A stretch of 64,000 nt of DNA. It comes from Petaurus breviceps papuanus. Taxonomy: Eukaryota > Chordata > Mammalia > Diprotodontia > Petauridae. Below are positions 1-46,364 of this stretch, piece after piece. The notes below the pieces were generated by a model. That model made no database searches. It was not told the DNA's origin and saw only the letters and a list, made by a program, of their open reading frames with translations. Location of the stretch: contig JAMXIF010000031.1 of the NCBI GenBank assembly GCA_028583685.1, forward strand, positions 4,339,515-4,403,514. Direction: 5' to 3'. Each line of letters starts with the position of its first letter. Positions within the stretch are counted from its first letter, which is position 1. The translations under genes and the position numbers were made by a program.

Positions 1-435
1 TGGTTATATACCAGTTCCTATAAGCCTTCCCAGGTATGTTTGAAACCATACCTTATCATCATTTCCTTCACAATAATGCTCCATTACAGTCATTTACCAT
101 AATTTATTCAGTCTTATTCTTTAGTTAGACTCTTAGATTTTAGCTCTTTGCTATAACCAAATGCTTTTATAAATATTTTTGTATGTATAGGTCCTTTTTC
201 CTCTTTCCTTGGTCACTTTGGGGTATAGGCCTAGTAGTGATATATTTGGGTCACTGTTTAGTGGCTTTGGAGGGGGGGGGGTGTTTAGTTCCAAATTGCT
301 TTCCAGAGTAGTTGGACCAGTTCTCAGCTCTATCAACATTTTATTAATGTGCCTGTTTTTTCATAGCCCACCTAACAATTGTCATTTTGGGGAAATTATA
401 ACTTATCTTTTGGAGAAATTAGTTTAACATTTCTG
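1..435 (-). mobile_element. L1 3'-end fragment (ORF2 end and 3' part)
   Basis: Read on the - strand this has the same order of blocks as the better-preserved L1 copies at 38260-39205 and 21001-24825: the ttggaccagttc block, the gggtata...ctagtagtg block and the cattacagtcattta block. It is a decayed L1 fragment that runs off the left edge of the window. Confidence 0.65.
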
Positions 436-543
436 GAGATAGAGGCAGATGTCCTAATGTATAACTATATTGGCCTTGTAGATGTTGGCTTTTTATTGTC
501 ACATCAAATCTGTGACAGAGAACCATTTATGTGAACTTGAGTG

Positions 544-989
544 TGTTAGGGGGTGTACATGCAGTTCCCCTGGAGGCATGAGACCCAGAATATGCTGACT
601 TTGCAGTGATAAGGGCATGTTGACCTCGCTGTACAAAAACTGTGGAGGAGACTCAGATATTCTGTGGGAAACGGTCTATTCAGGGATGGGAGCTCTGTTA
701 CCTCCCAGCTTGTGTCCTTGGGCTTAGCTCAGACTTGGCAACATGGGAACTTCTGCCTCAGGAGAAGGGGGGCCAGAAGGAGGATAAAAGTGGAGAAGCT
801 CAAAGAGGAATTAGGAGTTAGGATGTGATTACTAAAAGAAGCTGCCTAATAAAGTCTCGCTACTCTTTGACTCTCCTGGCTCGTGACTCCGTTCTTAGAG
901 AACGTGGCTGGTCCGCGTCCCAACTGTGCAGTGGAAGTACCAGAGAGGGTAAGGCCTGGCTACCCCTGACCGTGAGACGGTCATTAACA
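544..989 (+). mobile_element. Solo LTR, gammaretrovirus-like (ERV1 type)
   Basis: A 446-bp LTR begins TGTTAGGGGG and ends CATTAACA. It is flanked by the 5-bp target duplication GAGTG (539-543 and 990-994). Inside are a TATA-like ggataaaag (~783) and a polyadenylation signal aataaa (~848) followed by a GT-rich stretch. No internal retroviral sequence adjoins it, so it is a solo LTR left by recombination. It is a fossil. Confidence 0.85.
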
Positions 990-1154
990 GAGTGAACATT
1001 TTAATTGAGTTCTCTACATTTTAATATTTTAAGAGAATTTGCTAATTCTGAACTCTTGTTCTTTTTTTTTAATTGGGAACTCTTATTCTTTCTGGCTTCC
1101 TCCTTTATCGGATTAGAAGCATAGAACCTTAGTTTTAGAAACCTTACAGGGCAT

Positions 1155-1552
1155 TTTCCACAATTTTTTTGACCTCTGTGTAGCCTTGAGTGTTGTCGAT
1201 CACTTTCTTCTTGCTTCCTCTTGATTTTTGTGACATTGCTGTTTGCTGGTCCTCTTTTTCTGACTATTCTTTTTGTCCCCTTTTTGATTCTTCTGTGTTA
1301 TGCCAGCTGATCACATGTTCTTCAAGCTCTCTTGGGTTCTTGTTGAGCTGTATTATCTTACTCAATGATCTTATCAGCTCCAGTGGGTTAAATTAATATA
1401 TCTATGCAGATGCTTCCTACGTCTTTATATCTAGTACTAGTTTGTCTTGTGAGCTATAGTCATACATCACAAACTGTATTTTACATATTTTGAACTAGAT
1501 GTCCCATATGCATCTCAAACTTACCATTCCAAAACAGAACACATTAACTTTT
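1155..1552 (+). mobile_element. L2 LINE fragment (reverse-transcriptase region)
   Basis: The + strand resembles the L2/CR1-clade RT region: ttgtcgatcac, then a stretch matching the leader of the catalytic motif (atctatgcagatg), then aaaacagaac. The dimeric SINE at 1553-1852 is inserted at its right end. Confidence 0.7.
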
Positions 1553-1852
1553 TTTTTTTAAAGCAATTGGGGTTAAATAACTTGCTCAAGGTTACATGGC
1601 CAGTTATTTCTGGGTGTGGTGCTAAGTATCTGAGCCCGGATTTGATCCCCAGGTCATCCCGACACTGGAGCCAGTGCTCTAACTTGCTGAGCCACCTGGC
1701 TGCCCCTAAGCAATTGGGGTTAAGTAACTTGCTCAAGGTTACACAGCCAGGTGTTTCTGAGTGGGTGCTAAGTGTCTGAGCCCGGATTTGATCCCCAGGT
1801 CATCCCAACACTGGGGCCGGTGCTCTTACTCGCTGTGCTACCTGGCCGCCCC
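1553..1852 (-). mobile_element. Dimeric tRNA-derived SINE, copy 1
   Basis: Two tRNA-SINE monomers lie head to tail on the - strand, joined at about 1706. The pair as a whole is flanked by one 14-bp target duplication, acacattaactttt (1539-1552 and 1853-1866), so it was inserted as a dimer and did not arise by two insertions. The first monomer contains cagaaacacctgg and the second cagaaataactgg; the same distinction is seen in the copy at 30990-31285. It ends in a short A tract (poly-T on the + strand). Confidence 0.88.
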
Positions 1853-1866
1853 ACACATTAACTTTT

Positions 1867-2432
1867 AAAATTTAAATTAAACACACTCAAATTTAAAATG
1901 TTAATTTTGTTCTCATTTTTCAAAAATTTATACTTTGTGTATATTTTATAATCTTTAATTCATAGTACAAGAGTATATATATATATATATATATAATTTA
2001 CAAATAAATATTCATAATTGGAGTTGTGTGTTGAAAAATGTGTTTTAAATTGGAGTTGAGATAGGTCTCCAGAAACATTTGGAAATACCTGCTCTACAAA
2101 GCCATTCCATTAGCTGAGAGATTTAATTTGAACTTATTTTCTGTTTGGTTAGTGTCTGTCACAAGTTCTTTGTATGTGTCACTGAATGAAACAACCAGTC
2201 TAGATAGATCTTTTGATTTTTTTCAGTAGACTACTTTAGCCAGTAATTTGCTTGTAACTCTGAGTCTTCCCCTGCCTCCATTCATAGCTCTTGTTTTCTG
2301 TATCCTCAGATCAATTTCTGACAATCTTATTTTTCATCCCAGTTTTCTAGACTAATTCCTAGCACTGACTCCTTCCAACACTCTCACTAGTATACCCTTT
2401 GTTGTTTCTGGAAGTCCTTCTCCAACTCATAT
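1867..2432. other. Intron stretch with a TA microsatellite
   Basis: AT-rich intron with a (TA)n run at about 1974-1995. No gene or named repeat was recognised in the rest. Confidence 0.6.
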
Positions 2433-2582
2433 ATAGAGGAGGAAACTGAAGCAAACAGGGTTAAGTGCCTTGCTCAGGGTCACACAGCTAGTAAGTGTCT
2501 GAGGCTGGATTTGAACTCATGAAGATGAGTCTTCTTGACTCCAGGACTGGCATTCTATCCACTGTACCATATAACTGCCCAG
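2433..2582 (-). mobile_element. tRNA-derived SINE
   Basis: On the - strand the sequence runs from a tRNA-like head (box-B-like gagttcaaat, seen as atttgaactc) to a tail with the reverse complement of gtcacacagctag and a gaggaaactgaa segment. It is diverged and I saw no clear target duplication. Confidence 0.75.
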
Positions 2583-3510
2583 AAAGGTCTGTGGGCTCTC
2601 TTAATTTAGGTACTCTCTGCTGTGCCAACTAGCATATCCTTAGCCGTTCTTGTTTGTTGCCTCCTGGGTCTTTCAAATCCAAGCCTCAAAGGATATGGAA
2701 ATAGTAGTATGTTGAGAGTCAATAGTGAAGGGGGCTGGGGAACTTTTGTCCTTTTTCATCTTCCCTATCCTTCTCTTAGTCAACTCAAGATACATTTTTT
2801 TTTGGTCAGGAAGTCTTTAGTTTCCCCTTAATTTTTTCCTTTATAAGTGAATAGTTAGCCTTGATGAAGTGGGAACTTACAGAAATTTAAGATAACCTAT
2901 TTATTTAATCAGTTTTTTTATGTTCTTGAAATTTTCTTTTAGAATGTTTTGGAAACAGTTATTTCAAAGTATGATCCAATTATATATATAATCTTATTTG
3001 ACAGTTAAATAGCACTTATTGTGTGTCAGGCAATTCTGAAGTCTACATTAAAAGCTTTACACTAGAGGGATGATTCTGCCCAGCTAAGTAAATTTTAGAT
3101 GTATCTTGTGTTAGCAGAGAACATAAACAGAAATATGAATTAATAATTCTGTCTCTTTGTGATAGTATTTTTAGTGTTCAACCAATATTCTCTTTGATCT
3201 TGATCTTTAGATCTGAATAAATAGTGGATAGTATGGAAAACAAACCCCAAACCCACAACCACAAATCAAATCTCCTAGGAATATGGGGAACCAAATCTGT
3301 CCTGACTTGTGTTAAAGTGGTGATGAATTAAAGTTAAATAATATCAGACTATTTTCTCGTCAGAGTGCTTTGACTTTACAAAATCATATGATATCTTTTG
3401 TTTGGGGCCAATTAAATGAATTCCCATTCAGTGGTTTAATTTAAAACATTAATTAGCTACATATTTTGCTGCATTTTGAGAGTAAAAGATTTTTTTTTAA
3501 ACCCTTACTA
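2583..3510. other. Intron stretch, nothing recognised
   Basis: Only short open frames without coding character were seen here, and no repeat family was recognised. Confidence 0.5.
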
Positions 3511-4480
3511 TTCCTGACCAACCATATTGGAGGGATGCAAAGGGCATGTTTGGAACAGGACATGTAGACAAATAAGTATGATACAAAGTAGAATGTTGTA
3601 GAGACCAAATGCTTTTGAACAATTTGAGTAGAGAACTCTTCTCATCTGGGAGTTTGGGGCATGAGAAGAAGTATCATGGAGCATATGGTACACAAACTAA
3701 GCCTTAAAAGGAGAGGATTGAAGCAGACAGAGATGAAAAGGAAGTCCATTCCAGGGATAGGAGAACCATCTGCACAGCTTTGTGGAGGGAGAGAAGTATA
3801 ATCAAGGCAGAGGTTTGAGACATTTAGTATATGAAGGAACATAATGTGAAATAAGACCATGAAACTAGAGTCAAGTCAGTAAGTATTAAGTGCTTATTAT
3901 TATGTTCAAGGCACTATACTAAGCATTAAGTATACAAAAATTGTGCAAGCAAAAAAGATAATACCTGCCCTCAGGGAACTTACCTTCAAATGGGGAAAGA
4001 CAACACATAAAAAGGACACTGAAATGGGTTTGGAGTATGGAAGGGGGATAAAATTCTTGGAGTTAAGAGCTGAGCTTGGAGAGGAATGGAAGAGTGAACA
4101 TGGCTGGCCTGGGCACTTCTTTATAATGGAGGTTCCAGTAGTCACCTTCCAGACAGGAAATTACTTCAGGGGACCAGGGATTTTTTCTGGTTGAAGAAGG
4201 CTGCTGAGACAATGAAGTCTAGAGAGTCAGGAGTGGAGCCTGGAAAGGAATGAAGGAGTGGAGGACATTGGCATGTTTTAAATGCTAGAATAAGGATTTT
4301 ATATTTTACCCTGTAGACAACAGGAAGCCTCTGAAGGTTTTTGATAGCAGAGTGATGTGATCAGATCTGTGCATTTGCAATCTATCATAAATGCTGTAAG
4401 GGCAGTATAATTTTATTAATATATTTTAGGATCACATTTAAATAAGAATAGTCTAGGTGTAGAGAGGGATATTTAAGCAT
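3511..4480 (-). mobile_element. L2-like LINE pieces
   Basis: On the - strand this resembles decayed L2 3'-region sequence: the acctgccctcaggga block near 3963, and a later ggattttatattttaccctg block with gtgatgtgatcaga near 4295-4365. Several pieces may be present. The part at 3868-4190 is related to 4855-5150. Confidence 0.55.
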
Positions 4481-4854
4481 CTCACTTTTGTGGCTTTAGC
4501 TGAAGAGTTAACAGATGATGCTTCAGGCATAATGCTCATGAATTTACAGGGAAATGTGTAGGTTTAAGGGAAGACTTGAAAAACATTTTTTAGGAAGTTG
4601 AATTGTGGATAAGTAAAATGTTTTATAGCAGAGATGAAGCTAAGTGTTGTTGCACACTGTCATATGCGTGGGGTTAATAGTTTTTTTTTAAATAATGTCC
4701 TAAAACCATAAATAATAATGTATCATATAGTGTAGTACTGTAGGTTATGGTTTATCTTGGATCATTGGTACCTTCAAACCCTCTTGCCAGTGTTGCCCTT
4801 TAAATTGTTCATTCTACTATTTCCTTTTAATGGGAAGTTTCTATATATACATAG

Positions 4855-5150
4855 GTTCAAGTCAAGTCAGCGAGCAAATGTATTAGGCACTGCACACTAT
4901 GTGCCAATCACTGTGGGAATACAGATATGAGCAGAAAGAAAGACGGTTCCCGTCCTCAAGGAACTTACAGTCTAGAGGGGGAAGATAACACACAAAAAGG
5001 AGATGAAGAGGGTTGGGTAGGGGAGGCGAAGGTACCTGGAGTAGTGCATTGTAAAGAAAGCCTGGGAGTCTTGAGTTCATCTTGGAGAGAAAAGAAGATC
5101 TGGCTGACCTGAGCCTCCTCTTTAAATGGAGGTTTGTCAGAAATAACACT
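4855..5150 (-). mobile_element. L2-like interspersed repeat
   Basis: It contains the cccgtcctcaaggaactta block and a gaagataacacacaaaaagg block, both shared with 3950-4190, so these are two copies of one old family about 1 kb apart. The assignment to L2 is from the general pattern only. Confidence 0.5.
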
Positions 5151-5616
5151 AAAAACTTACGTTGATTTGGTCTTGCTCAGAATCAAACTTAATTGATGAT
5201 GATTTTCAAGCACTTTTTTCTCTTTACTTACTTTTTACATCCTGTGAGTCATCCTGCATTTTTATTCTAGCTTGCTTGATGTGTTATTACCCAGGAACTT
5301 TTCATTTACTTGTCTTAAAGAAGTTTTCAGAATAATAATGGGAGATTCAATTATGCGTCTTCTATCAACATTAATAGCAGGGATTATTGTCCCTTTGAAC
5401 TATACTGAAAATGACATGGTTTTCACGAACCTTTTGTTGCATGTTTCCTGAATGATTTTTCTTTTGAAGGAGAGGGTGGTTGTGAGGGAAAGGAAAAAGA
5501 ATGATGATTGAAATGTAATGTATTGAAATTACTCGTATTTAAGAATTACATTGTATTACCCTGTTCATTTAAGTGATTGATGTTCATACTGGACATTTTT
5601 ATGCTTTTGTTTTAAG

Positions 5617-39897
<34,281 letters not shown>

Positions 39898-40775
39898 GTA
39901 AAACCTACTTTTGTAAGGTGTTTTCAGTAAAAAATTTTAAAGGCACAAATTATTAGAATTTTACACACATAAATACCGCATGTCATTAGGATTGTTAAAC
40001 TTATATAATGCTTGGTTACAGTAATTAGCTTGTTTTAAGCCTTGGAGGTGAATTGCCCCTGAGGTCCACACATTTCCTTCCTCTTCAGTTTAGGGAGTTT
40101 ATTTTAGACAGAAATTTCTAAGTTCAGCCCCAGTTACTCTGAACTCAAGGTAAGAAAATTTCAAATGGTTAGGCAGAGGTTGGACTCTCCACTTAACTTT
40201 ATATTTATAGCTATTTCTAGTTAAGCCTTGGCCCTTTTGAGGTTGACTTTACTGGAAATGTTTGGGAAACAAAATAGCATATTCTGTTATAGTGTCTGTG
40301 AATAAATAGGCACTGGTTGGGGAAGTTGCATAAAAAGCCAACCTTTTCAGAGGATTTCTCTTATCCTAGGTCTTTTGCTCTGACATGCCATTAGCACAGT
40401 GGCTTTCTTTGATGGATCTCTTGTCTGCCATAGCTCAGTCCTACCTTTGCTCTTTAGAAGTGTGCTAGAATGTCATGCTTATTCTGTCATCTTGAATTCA
40501 CACTCATAGAATCTTTATGTCTGGTTCTCCTGAGATACCTTCTTTCTTTTATATAAGGTTCTCAGGACATGACCAAATCTCTTGTACATGCGCTTTGATT
40601 GATTCAAGGCTCTACAGGCCCTGTTCATACTCAGTTTTGTTTGACTGATTCAGTCAAGAAATGTTTTTATCTGACAAAGGTAATCACTCGCTTTTTAAAG
40701 TGGATTGATAATCAACAATGGAATCACACCCTGACAATTAAAGAGTGTGATTTTTTTTTTTTGGTGGGGTAGTGA
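39898..40775. other. Intron stretch, nothing recognised
   Basis: No repeat or gene was recognised here, and the next ACTR3B exon is not found. Confidence 0.5.
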
Positions 40776-40779
40776 TATA

Positions 40780-41165
40780 ATAATAATAGCTAATGTTTAT
40801 ATAGTACTTTAAGCATTTTAAAAATATCTCACAAGAACCCTTTTGAGGTAAGTGCTATTATCCTCATTTTATAGTTGAGAAAATAGGCTAGTAGAGGTTA
40901 AGGGACTTGCCTTGGGGTACCCAATTATCTTAATACATCATTGCACTGGATATAGTAGATATTGACCCTTCCCATGAGGGAATCAGAGCAATAGAACCAT
41001 CACCTAACACAGTTCTAACCTATAACATGTCTTGGAAATGTAAATATATATAAACGTCATTTCCACTGTATAGATAGAAATGCTCTTTAGGAAGAATTTG
41101 AATTTGGGTCTTTTTGACTCAAAGTCCAGCTCTCTATCCACTTCACCACCTAGCTACCTGTTACA
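40780..41165 (-). mobile_element. MIR SINE split by a ~170-bp insertion
   Basis: The MIR tail side (40780-40922) and head side (41091-41165, ctctatccacttcaccacct) are separated by 40924-41090, which is related to 42176-42345. Confidence 0.65.
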
Positions 41166-42009
41166 TTAAATGCAGTCAAAATGGAGAAGGACTTTAATAT
41201 TTGGAAACTATCTATTATAGTAAATAAGGAGCATTTCTTTTTGTTATTGTTCTGTCTGAAAAACTGTATTTTAAATTGGATTATGACCATATACATGTAA
41301 CTAAAAATTAAAAGTAATAATTATGTTTTCTACAATTTCCATGTATATTCTCAATATCATTGACTTTTTGAACTTGTGTATTTTTTATGGTTTTATAAGC
41401 TTTTGCTTATATTAGAACTAGACAATAATTATTAGTTCCCATGTCACCAATTTGAACTTTTGAGTAAGTCATATCCTTGCAGTGTTTTCTTCCTAAATTT
41501 CTTTTAGTATAGTAATTCTTTTAAAAACAATAAAAAAATTGAATCAATTTAAGTAGTCAAGTAAGTTCTGATGAAGGTTGAAAGTGAGAAGAAAGTGTAT
41601 CAGTAGACAAATAGTTCTTAGGCATACTTCATGTTTAATGTTTGCTGGGGTAGATCTCATAGCTACTTAATTTAAACTGAGATAGTAAAGGCTTAACAAA
41701 TAATGAGTTGTTCACTGCATACTAAAACTAAATGTCAGCTCCTATAATTCTGTTGTTCAGCACTTAATTTTAACTATGTTTTCCAAGTAGGTGACAAAGG
41801 CAGTAGATAGAATTTGTGTCATGAGGTTGAAGCATTTACCATTTTTTATTTTTTTAATAGTGTTCCAAAAGAAATGAAGTTGCCTATCAACAATTAAATA
41901 TTGGTCATAAAGACATGCCCTTTCCCCTCAGAACTTCACTTTATTCACTGGAAAATGCCTTGTGTTACTTATAGTATGGTTCCTTTAGTCCATAATGTGA
42001 CAGTATGGA

Positions 42010-42145
42010 TGATTCATAAAATCATAGGTTTGGAGCTAGAAGGGACTTTACCTAAATTATGTAGTTCAGGTCCCTTATTTTACAGTTGAAGAAACTGAAA
42101 CCAGAGAGGTGAAATGTTCAAAGTCATACTGGTAGCAGAGTCATA
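42010..42145 (-). mobile_element. MIR/THER-type SINE
   Basis: The blocks ggagctagaagggacttta, ttttacagttgaagaaactg and a diverged remainder are visible. Confidence 0.7.
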
Positions 42146-42175
42146 ATTTAACTGATGTTATTGAACACCCATTTA

Positions 42176-42345
42176 TCTTAATACATAGTCGTAGTGGATA
42201 GAGTAGACACTTTCCCTTCCCTTGAGGACTTCGTAGTAATGAGAGTGATAGAATAGTTATGTAACACAGTTCTAACCCATATCATAGGCATATAAACATA
42301 AAATTCATTTACATTGTACAGAAAGAAATACTTAAGAACTGTTCT
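42176..42345. repeat. Unclassified repeat related to 40924-41090
   Basis: The two share atcttaatacat, a block of type gtggatagagtagac...ttccc, and acacagttctaacc, in the same order. The family is unknown. Confidence 0.6.
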
Positions 42346-42639
42346 GGGGTGTTGGAATAACTGGAGCTGAGTGGACAAAGTCATGAAAAAGGTAAAATTT
42401 AAGCTGGGATTTGAAAGTAGGGGTGTAATTTGGTAGAAGGGATAGCAGATGATTTTAAGCCAGAAGTATCCATGTGATGGTAGACCATTTGCCTGGTGTA
42501 GAAGTAGATTGATCTTGATATAGTAGGAAATAACAGGTAGCTAATGAGCAGTCGTTTAGTAGAGTCTTGAAACATATGACTGAGTTTAGATTTGATACAA
42601 TAGTAATAACTCACAATTGAAATATCTTTTAGTAAGAAA

Positions 42640-42722
42640 TTGTTTCAACTTTTGCATTTGTATCCCCAGGGCTTGACAACACAGTAGGTGCTTAATAAAT
42701 ACTTGTTGATTGATTTGATGAT
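42640..42722 (+). mobile_element. L2 3'-terminus
   Basis: The block cagtaggtgcttaataaata followed by cttgttgattgat is the usual end of L2. Confidence 0.6.
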
Positions 42723-42889
42723 TCTTAAGACAGATAAAAAAAATTAATGCAAAGAGACAGTAGAAGCTTTTTAAAAATTTGGTCTTTTGAATAAAGAGGG
42801 GCATTCCTTTTCCTTACTAATGGAATACCAAAGAATGTTCCTTTCAGACTCAATTTTGCTGATTAAAAGGGGAAAAGACAAAACAATTT

Positions 42890-43046
42890 TTTTTTTGCAA
42901 GGTGGGGAATGCAGGGCAATTGGGGTTAAGTAACTTGCCCAAGGTCACATGGCTAGTAAGTGTTAAGTGTCTGAAGCCAGATTTGAACTCAGATCCTCTG
43001 GACTCCAGTGTGGGTGCTCTATTCACTGCACCACTTAGCCACCCCA
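42890..43046 (-). mobile_element. tRNA-derived SINE
   Basis: A full reversed SINE with near-identical flanks, aaaacaatttt before and aaaacagtttt after. Confidence 0.88.
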
Positions 43047-43439
43047 ACAAAAACAGTTTTGAGACTTGGTTGCGTTGAACACTTAAGAAAGCAGTTCCAG
43101 AAAGATGATACACTCATTCAAGGCAAAGACTGACTCAGTACTTTGTTTCCCTGCTCCTCCTTTGTTCATGACCAATAGGAAGACTTTGGCGTTAAAATCT
43201 TGGGGAACCCTGAATTCCAGAACTATTTTGTTTTGTGAATAATGAGCAAATGAATATTTCCTGGTTAGGGTTTAGCCAGCCATATCCAAACCCAAATGAG
43301 AATTTGGTAATATACTGGATAAGCCCCTAGGCTAGGGTGAGTTCTTTTGCTGAGGGGACCCAGCCAAGAAGGTGGGTTGAAGGAGACTAGCCTAGTAAAA
43401 GAAAGGCTGTAACTCTCTGCAGTTCCACCTGATGCTTGT

Positions 43440-43990
43440 AGAGATTGCTGAGAGCCTAGCCAAGGCAGCAGAACTGGAGGACTTACTGAAAGTCCTAGGC
43501 TGTGCCTTTATGGAAGAGTGCAGCATTATCCTGGCAGCAGAGAGGCCCACCCAGCAGGAGAGTGGCATGACCCTGCAGCACGAGAGCAGTCTGGCTCTAC
43601 TACAAAGCAGCCACTACAGCAAAGCGACTGGTCCACTGCAGACCCACACCTGTCAGGGAACTTGGTGAGCATTGTCCCTAAGAGCAGTGAGACTAGCAGT
43701 GCCAAGGTCCTGAGGTCTTGTACCCCGTTGCCATGATGCTTACTTTGTATCCACTCTCCCTCATAGAGAGTATATTCCTTGGTAGATGAGTACACCCTGG
43801 TTTTATAGGTAGAATGTTGTATAATTATTATTCTTGCTTTGCCTTTTGAGTAAATGCTTTTGTTAAGAGATCAAGTCATCTGGGAAATTTGTTAGTGGTA
43901 AACACAATGGTGGGAGCTCAGGAGCTATGCCATTCACAAGGTTTACCCCTAGATCCGTAGTTGTGATTGTTATAGTGCCCACTCCTCCAG
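43440..43990 (+). repeat. Unclassified dispersed repeat, LTR-like, copy 2
   Basis: The GC-richer start (ggcagcagagaggcccaccc) and AT-rich tail (gccttttgagtaaatgcttt, then ggtaaacacaatgg) echo 29100-29560. The short open frames inside are low-complexity and not convincing genes. Confidence 0.4.
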
Positions 43991-44159
43991 GAAGTCCTAG
44001 CTTTCTGGTATAAATGAAGAAGCACCGAGAAATGTAAAGAGGAAAGGGGGCAGGGCACCCTCTCTGCTTAGATTACCACACCTGTCTCATTATAGTGGTA
44101 GTGATGGTGCTGTGTTGTCTCTGGACTATGGAAACAACTGGTGATACCCTATTCACTAA

Positions 44160-44830
44160 ATCCCAGGGTCTTGTTTCAGTCCTCATCCTTCTTGAACTTT
44201 GTTTTGCATTTAGCATTATTACTTCTCTCCTCCTTCAAAGCTTCTCCCTTTGACTTTTGTGATGCTGTACTCTCCTGGTTTTCTTCTTCTCTGACTGCTC
44301 CTTCATCACTTCTGCTTGTACTTTTTTTTCTCCTCCTATTGTTCTGTTCTCATGCTTCTCTTTCCACACTGTTCCTTGGTCACCTGACCCACTCCTACTG
44401 CTTCAACCAACACCAACATTTTCCTCTAGTCTTGATGGCTTTCTGACTCTGTGTTATATAATTCCAATCGAAATGCCTTAATACATCAGAATCAACATAT
44501 TAAACTCATGATTTTCTAAATCCTGTTCTTCCTCTGTGTCCTTAATGTCTCTCAGTGGCACCATTGTCCCCAATGCCACCCAAGTTTGAAATCTTTATGT
44601 CATTTTTGACTCCTCCCCGACTACTATATCTAATGAATGACTCAACCCTATCTGCTATGCCTCTGCAGTATTTCTTACATTTGTTTCCTTCCTTTTTAGT
44701 AAAGTTCATTTTATCGCACTTTAAGATGCATGAATACCTTATTGCTTCAATGGTACCAGCCTTCTTAATGTTCCATTTTCCAATTCTGTGCATTTCATTG
44801 GCTCAGGGTTCTAAAAGAAACATTTCAATT
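44160..44830 (+). mobile_element. L2 LINE fragment
   Basis: The + strand shows ttgacttttgtgatgctgta, tctcctggttttcttcttct, ctcagtggcaccattgtccc and tgcctctgcagtatttctta, which follow the L2 RT-to-3' order. The 129-codon frame here (44555-44944) is a by-product of L2. Confidence 0.75.
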
Positions 44831-45269
44831 TATGGCGACTGTGGAATCTGGAAAGATAGGGAGAAAGAAGGACTTTTTTCCCCGGGAATTCTTGATCTTA
44901 GAAGTAATTGTGGAGTAGTTATAATTATACTGAATGGAAGGTAGATGGCACTATGTATCTGCCAAACTAAGATGATTTGAGTCCTTTAGAATGAAAGTAA
45001 AATTGGAATCATTAATGTTAAACTGATATTTAATATTGTAGTGATTATTGGAATTCTTATCTTTAAGCATTTATATCTTATTAGATATTAATTTCTATCA
45101 TACTGGTCAAATGCTTTTAAAAATTAAATTTAATAATTAGTGGTAAATATAGTTTGCATTTTATCAAATCTCTTTCCTTCACAATAATCTACCATGGTCT
45201 GTGCAATGCTTTTATTAGAAATGATACTTATGGTACAAAAATTATCCTACTTAGTCTTTCAGTTTACTA

Positions 45270-45370
45270 TTTGAAGTAGCTATTATTGGAATATCTATTT
45301 CCATTTTTACAAATAGAGAAACTGACATAGGGCATATTCACACAGTAAGTCACTGTTATAAGTCTTAAGC
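45270..45370 (-). mobile_element. MIR fragment
   Basis: It is diverged and reversed (ttttacaaatagagaaactg, cacagtaagtcactg). Confidence 0.5.
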
Positions 45371-45374
45371 ATGA

Positions 45375-45620
45375 CCTGGTAGCATTAGTGTAATGGGATG
45401 AATACAGGTTTCATAGGAGAAGATCTGAGTTTGAATTCTATCTTTGATACTTATTAGTTTGAAGAGATCATGTAACCTCTCTGAGCTTGAGTTTTCTCAT
45501 CTTTAAAAAATGGATAAATAACATATCTGGTACCCATCTCACAGGGTTTTTATGAGAATCAAAAGAGATAATATGTGTAAGGCACTTTGTAAAACTTAAA
45601 AGTACTCTATTTAGAATAGT
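45375..45620 (+). mobile_element. MIR/THER SINE
   Basis: The head gatctgagtttgaattctat, middle tctctgagcttgagttttct and tail gtaaggcactttgtaaaac are on the + strand. Confidence 0.75.
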
Positions 45621-46027
45621 AATAACATTGTTATTGTTCTGAGTCCCTAGTTCTTAAATTACCTTAATATTAACCTCTAAGGACTTAATATATCACATGG
45701 AATATCTGTTTCAACAAATATATATTATGTGGCTTCTATGTGTAAAACATTAGAGTATTTTAATTATTTATTCATTATTGGATTATTGGCTTGCATGAGA
45801 TTACTTTTTAATAAATCAAATTAATCTTGTGTAAATTATAATTTATCCTCTCTATAATGCTTTCTACTAATGCATAGAAGTCATTATTAGGCAGATTTAA
45901 ACTAGGACCCTGTTTAGTGGCCTTTATTAACAAAAATACTCAAAGAATCTTGAACAGAACACTTTTTCACTTACCATGTCCTAAGATTTCAGCAGTGGAC
46001 AGATGAATTGATAACAATGACATCTTA

Positions 46028-46212
46028 AGGGGCGGCTAGGTGGCACCGTGAATATAGCACCAGCACTGGAGTCAGGAGGACCTGAGTTCAAATTTAGCCT
46101 CAGACACTTGACACACTTTCTAGTCATGTGACCTTGGGCAAGTCACTTAACCCCAGTTGCCCTGCCTTACCCCTCTCCAAAAAGCAAAAAAACCCAACAA
46201 CCCCCCCCCCCC
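46028..46212 (+). mobile_element. tRNA-derived SINE with poly-C tail
   Basis: A full + strand copy from ggggcggctaggtggcaccg to ttaaccccagttgccctgcc, ending in about a dozen C. The 9-bp target duplication gacatctta (46019-46027 and 46213-46221) flanks it. Confidence 0.9.
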
Positions 46213-46364
46213 GACATCTTATGTTTATATAGCTTTTAAGGATACACAGAGAGTACATTGAGCCAGGATTCAAGTTGAAGCCTTTTAACTTCAAAACTAA
46301 TATTTTCTCCACTACAATAATTCATATGTGCTTTAAAGTTTACATATTTCTTTACATAAGTTAA

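Noticed and set aside
1563-1852. Two adjacent SINE monomers as independent insertions or a tandem duplication
   Set aside because: A single target duplication brackets the pair and the same arrangement recurs at 30990-31285, so a dimeric element explains it better.
43432-43795. Overlapping 70-90 codon frames on both strands that look fairly protein-like
   Set aside because: The region is a GC-richer dispersed repeat related to 29100-29560, which makes it open in several frames at once.
44555-44944. 129-codon open frame on the + strand
   Set aside because: It lies in an L2 fragment; the reading is a by-product of L2 sequence and the L2 RT frame is itself decayed.
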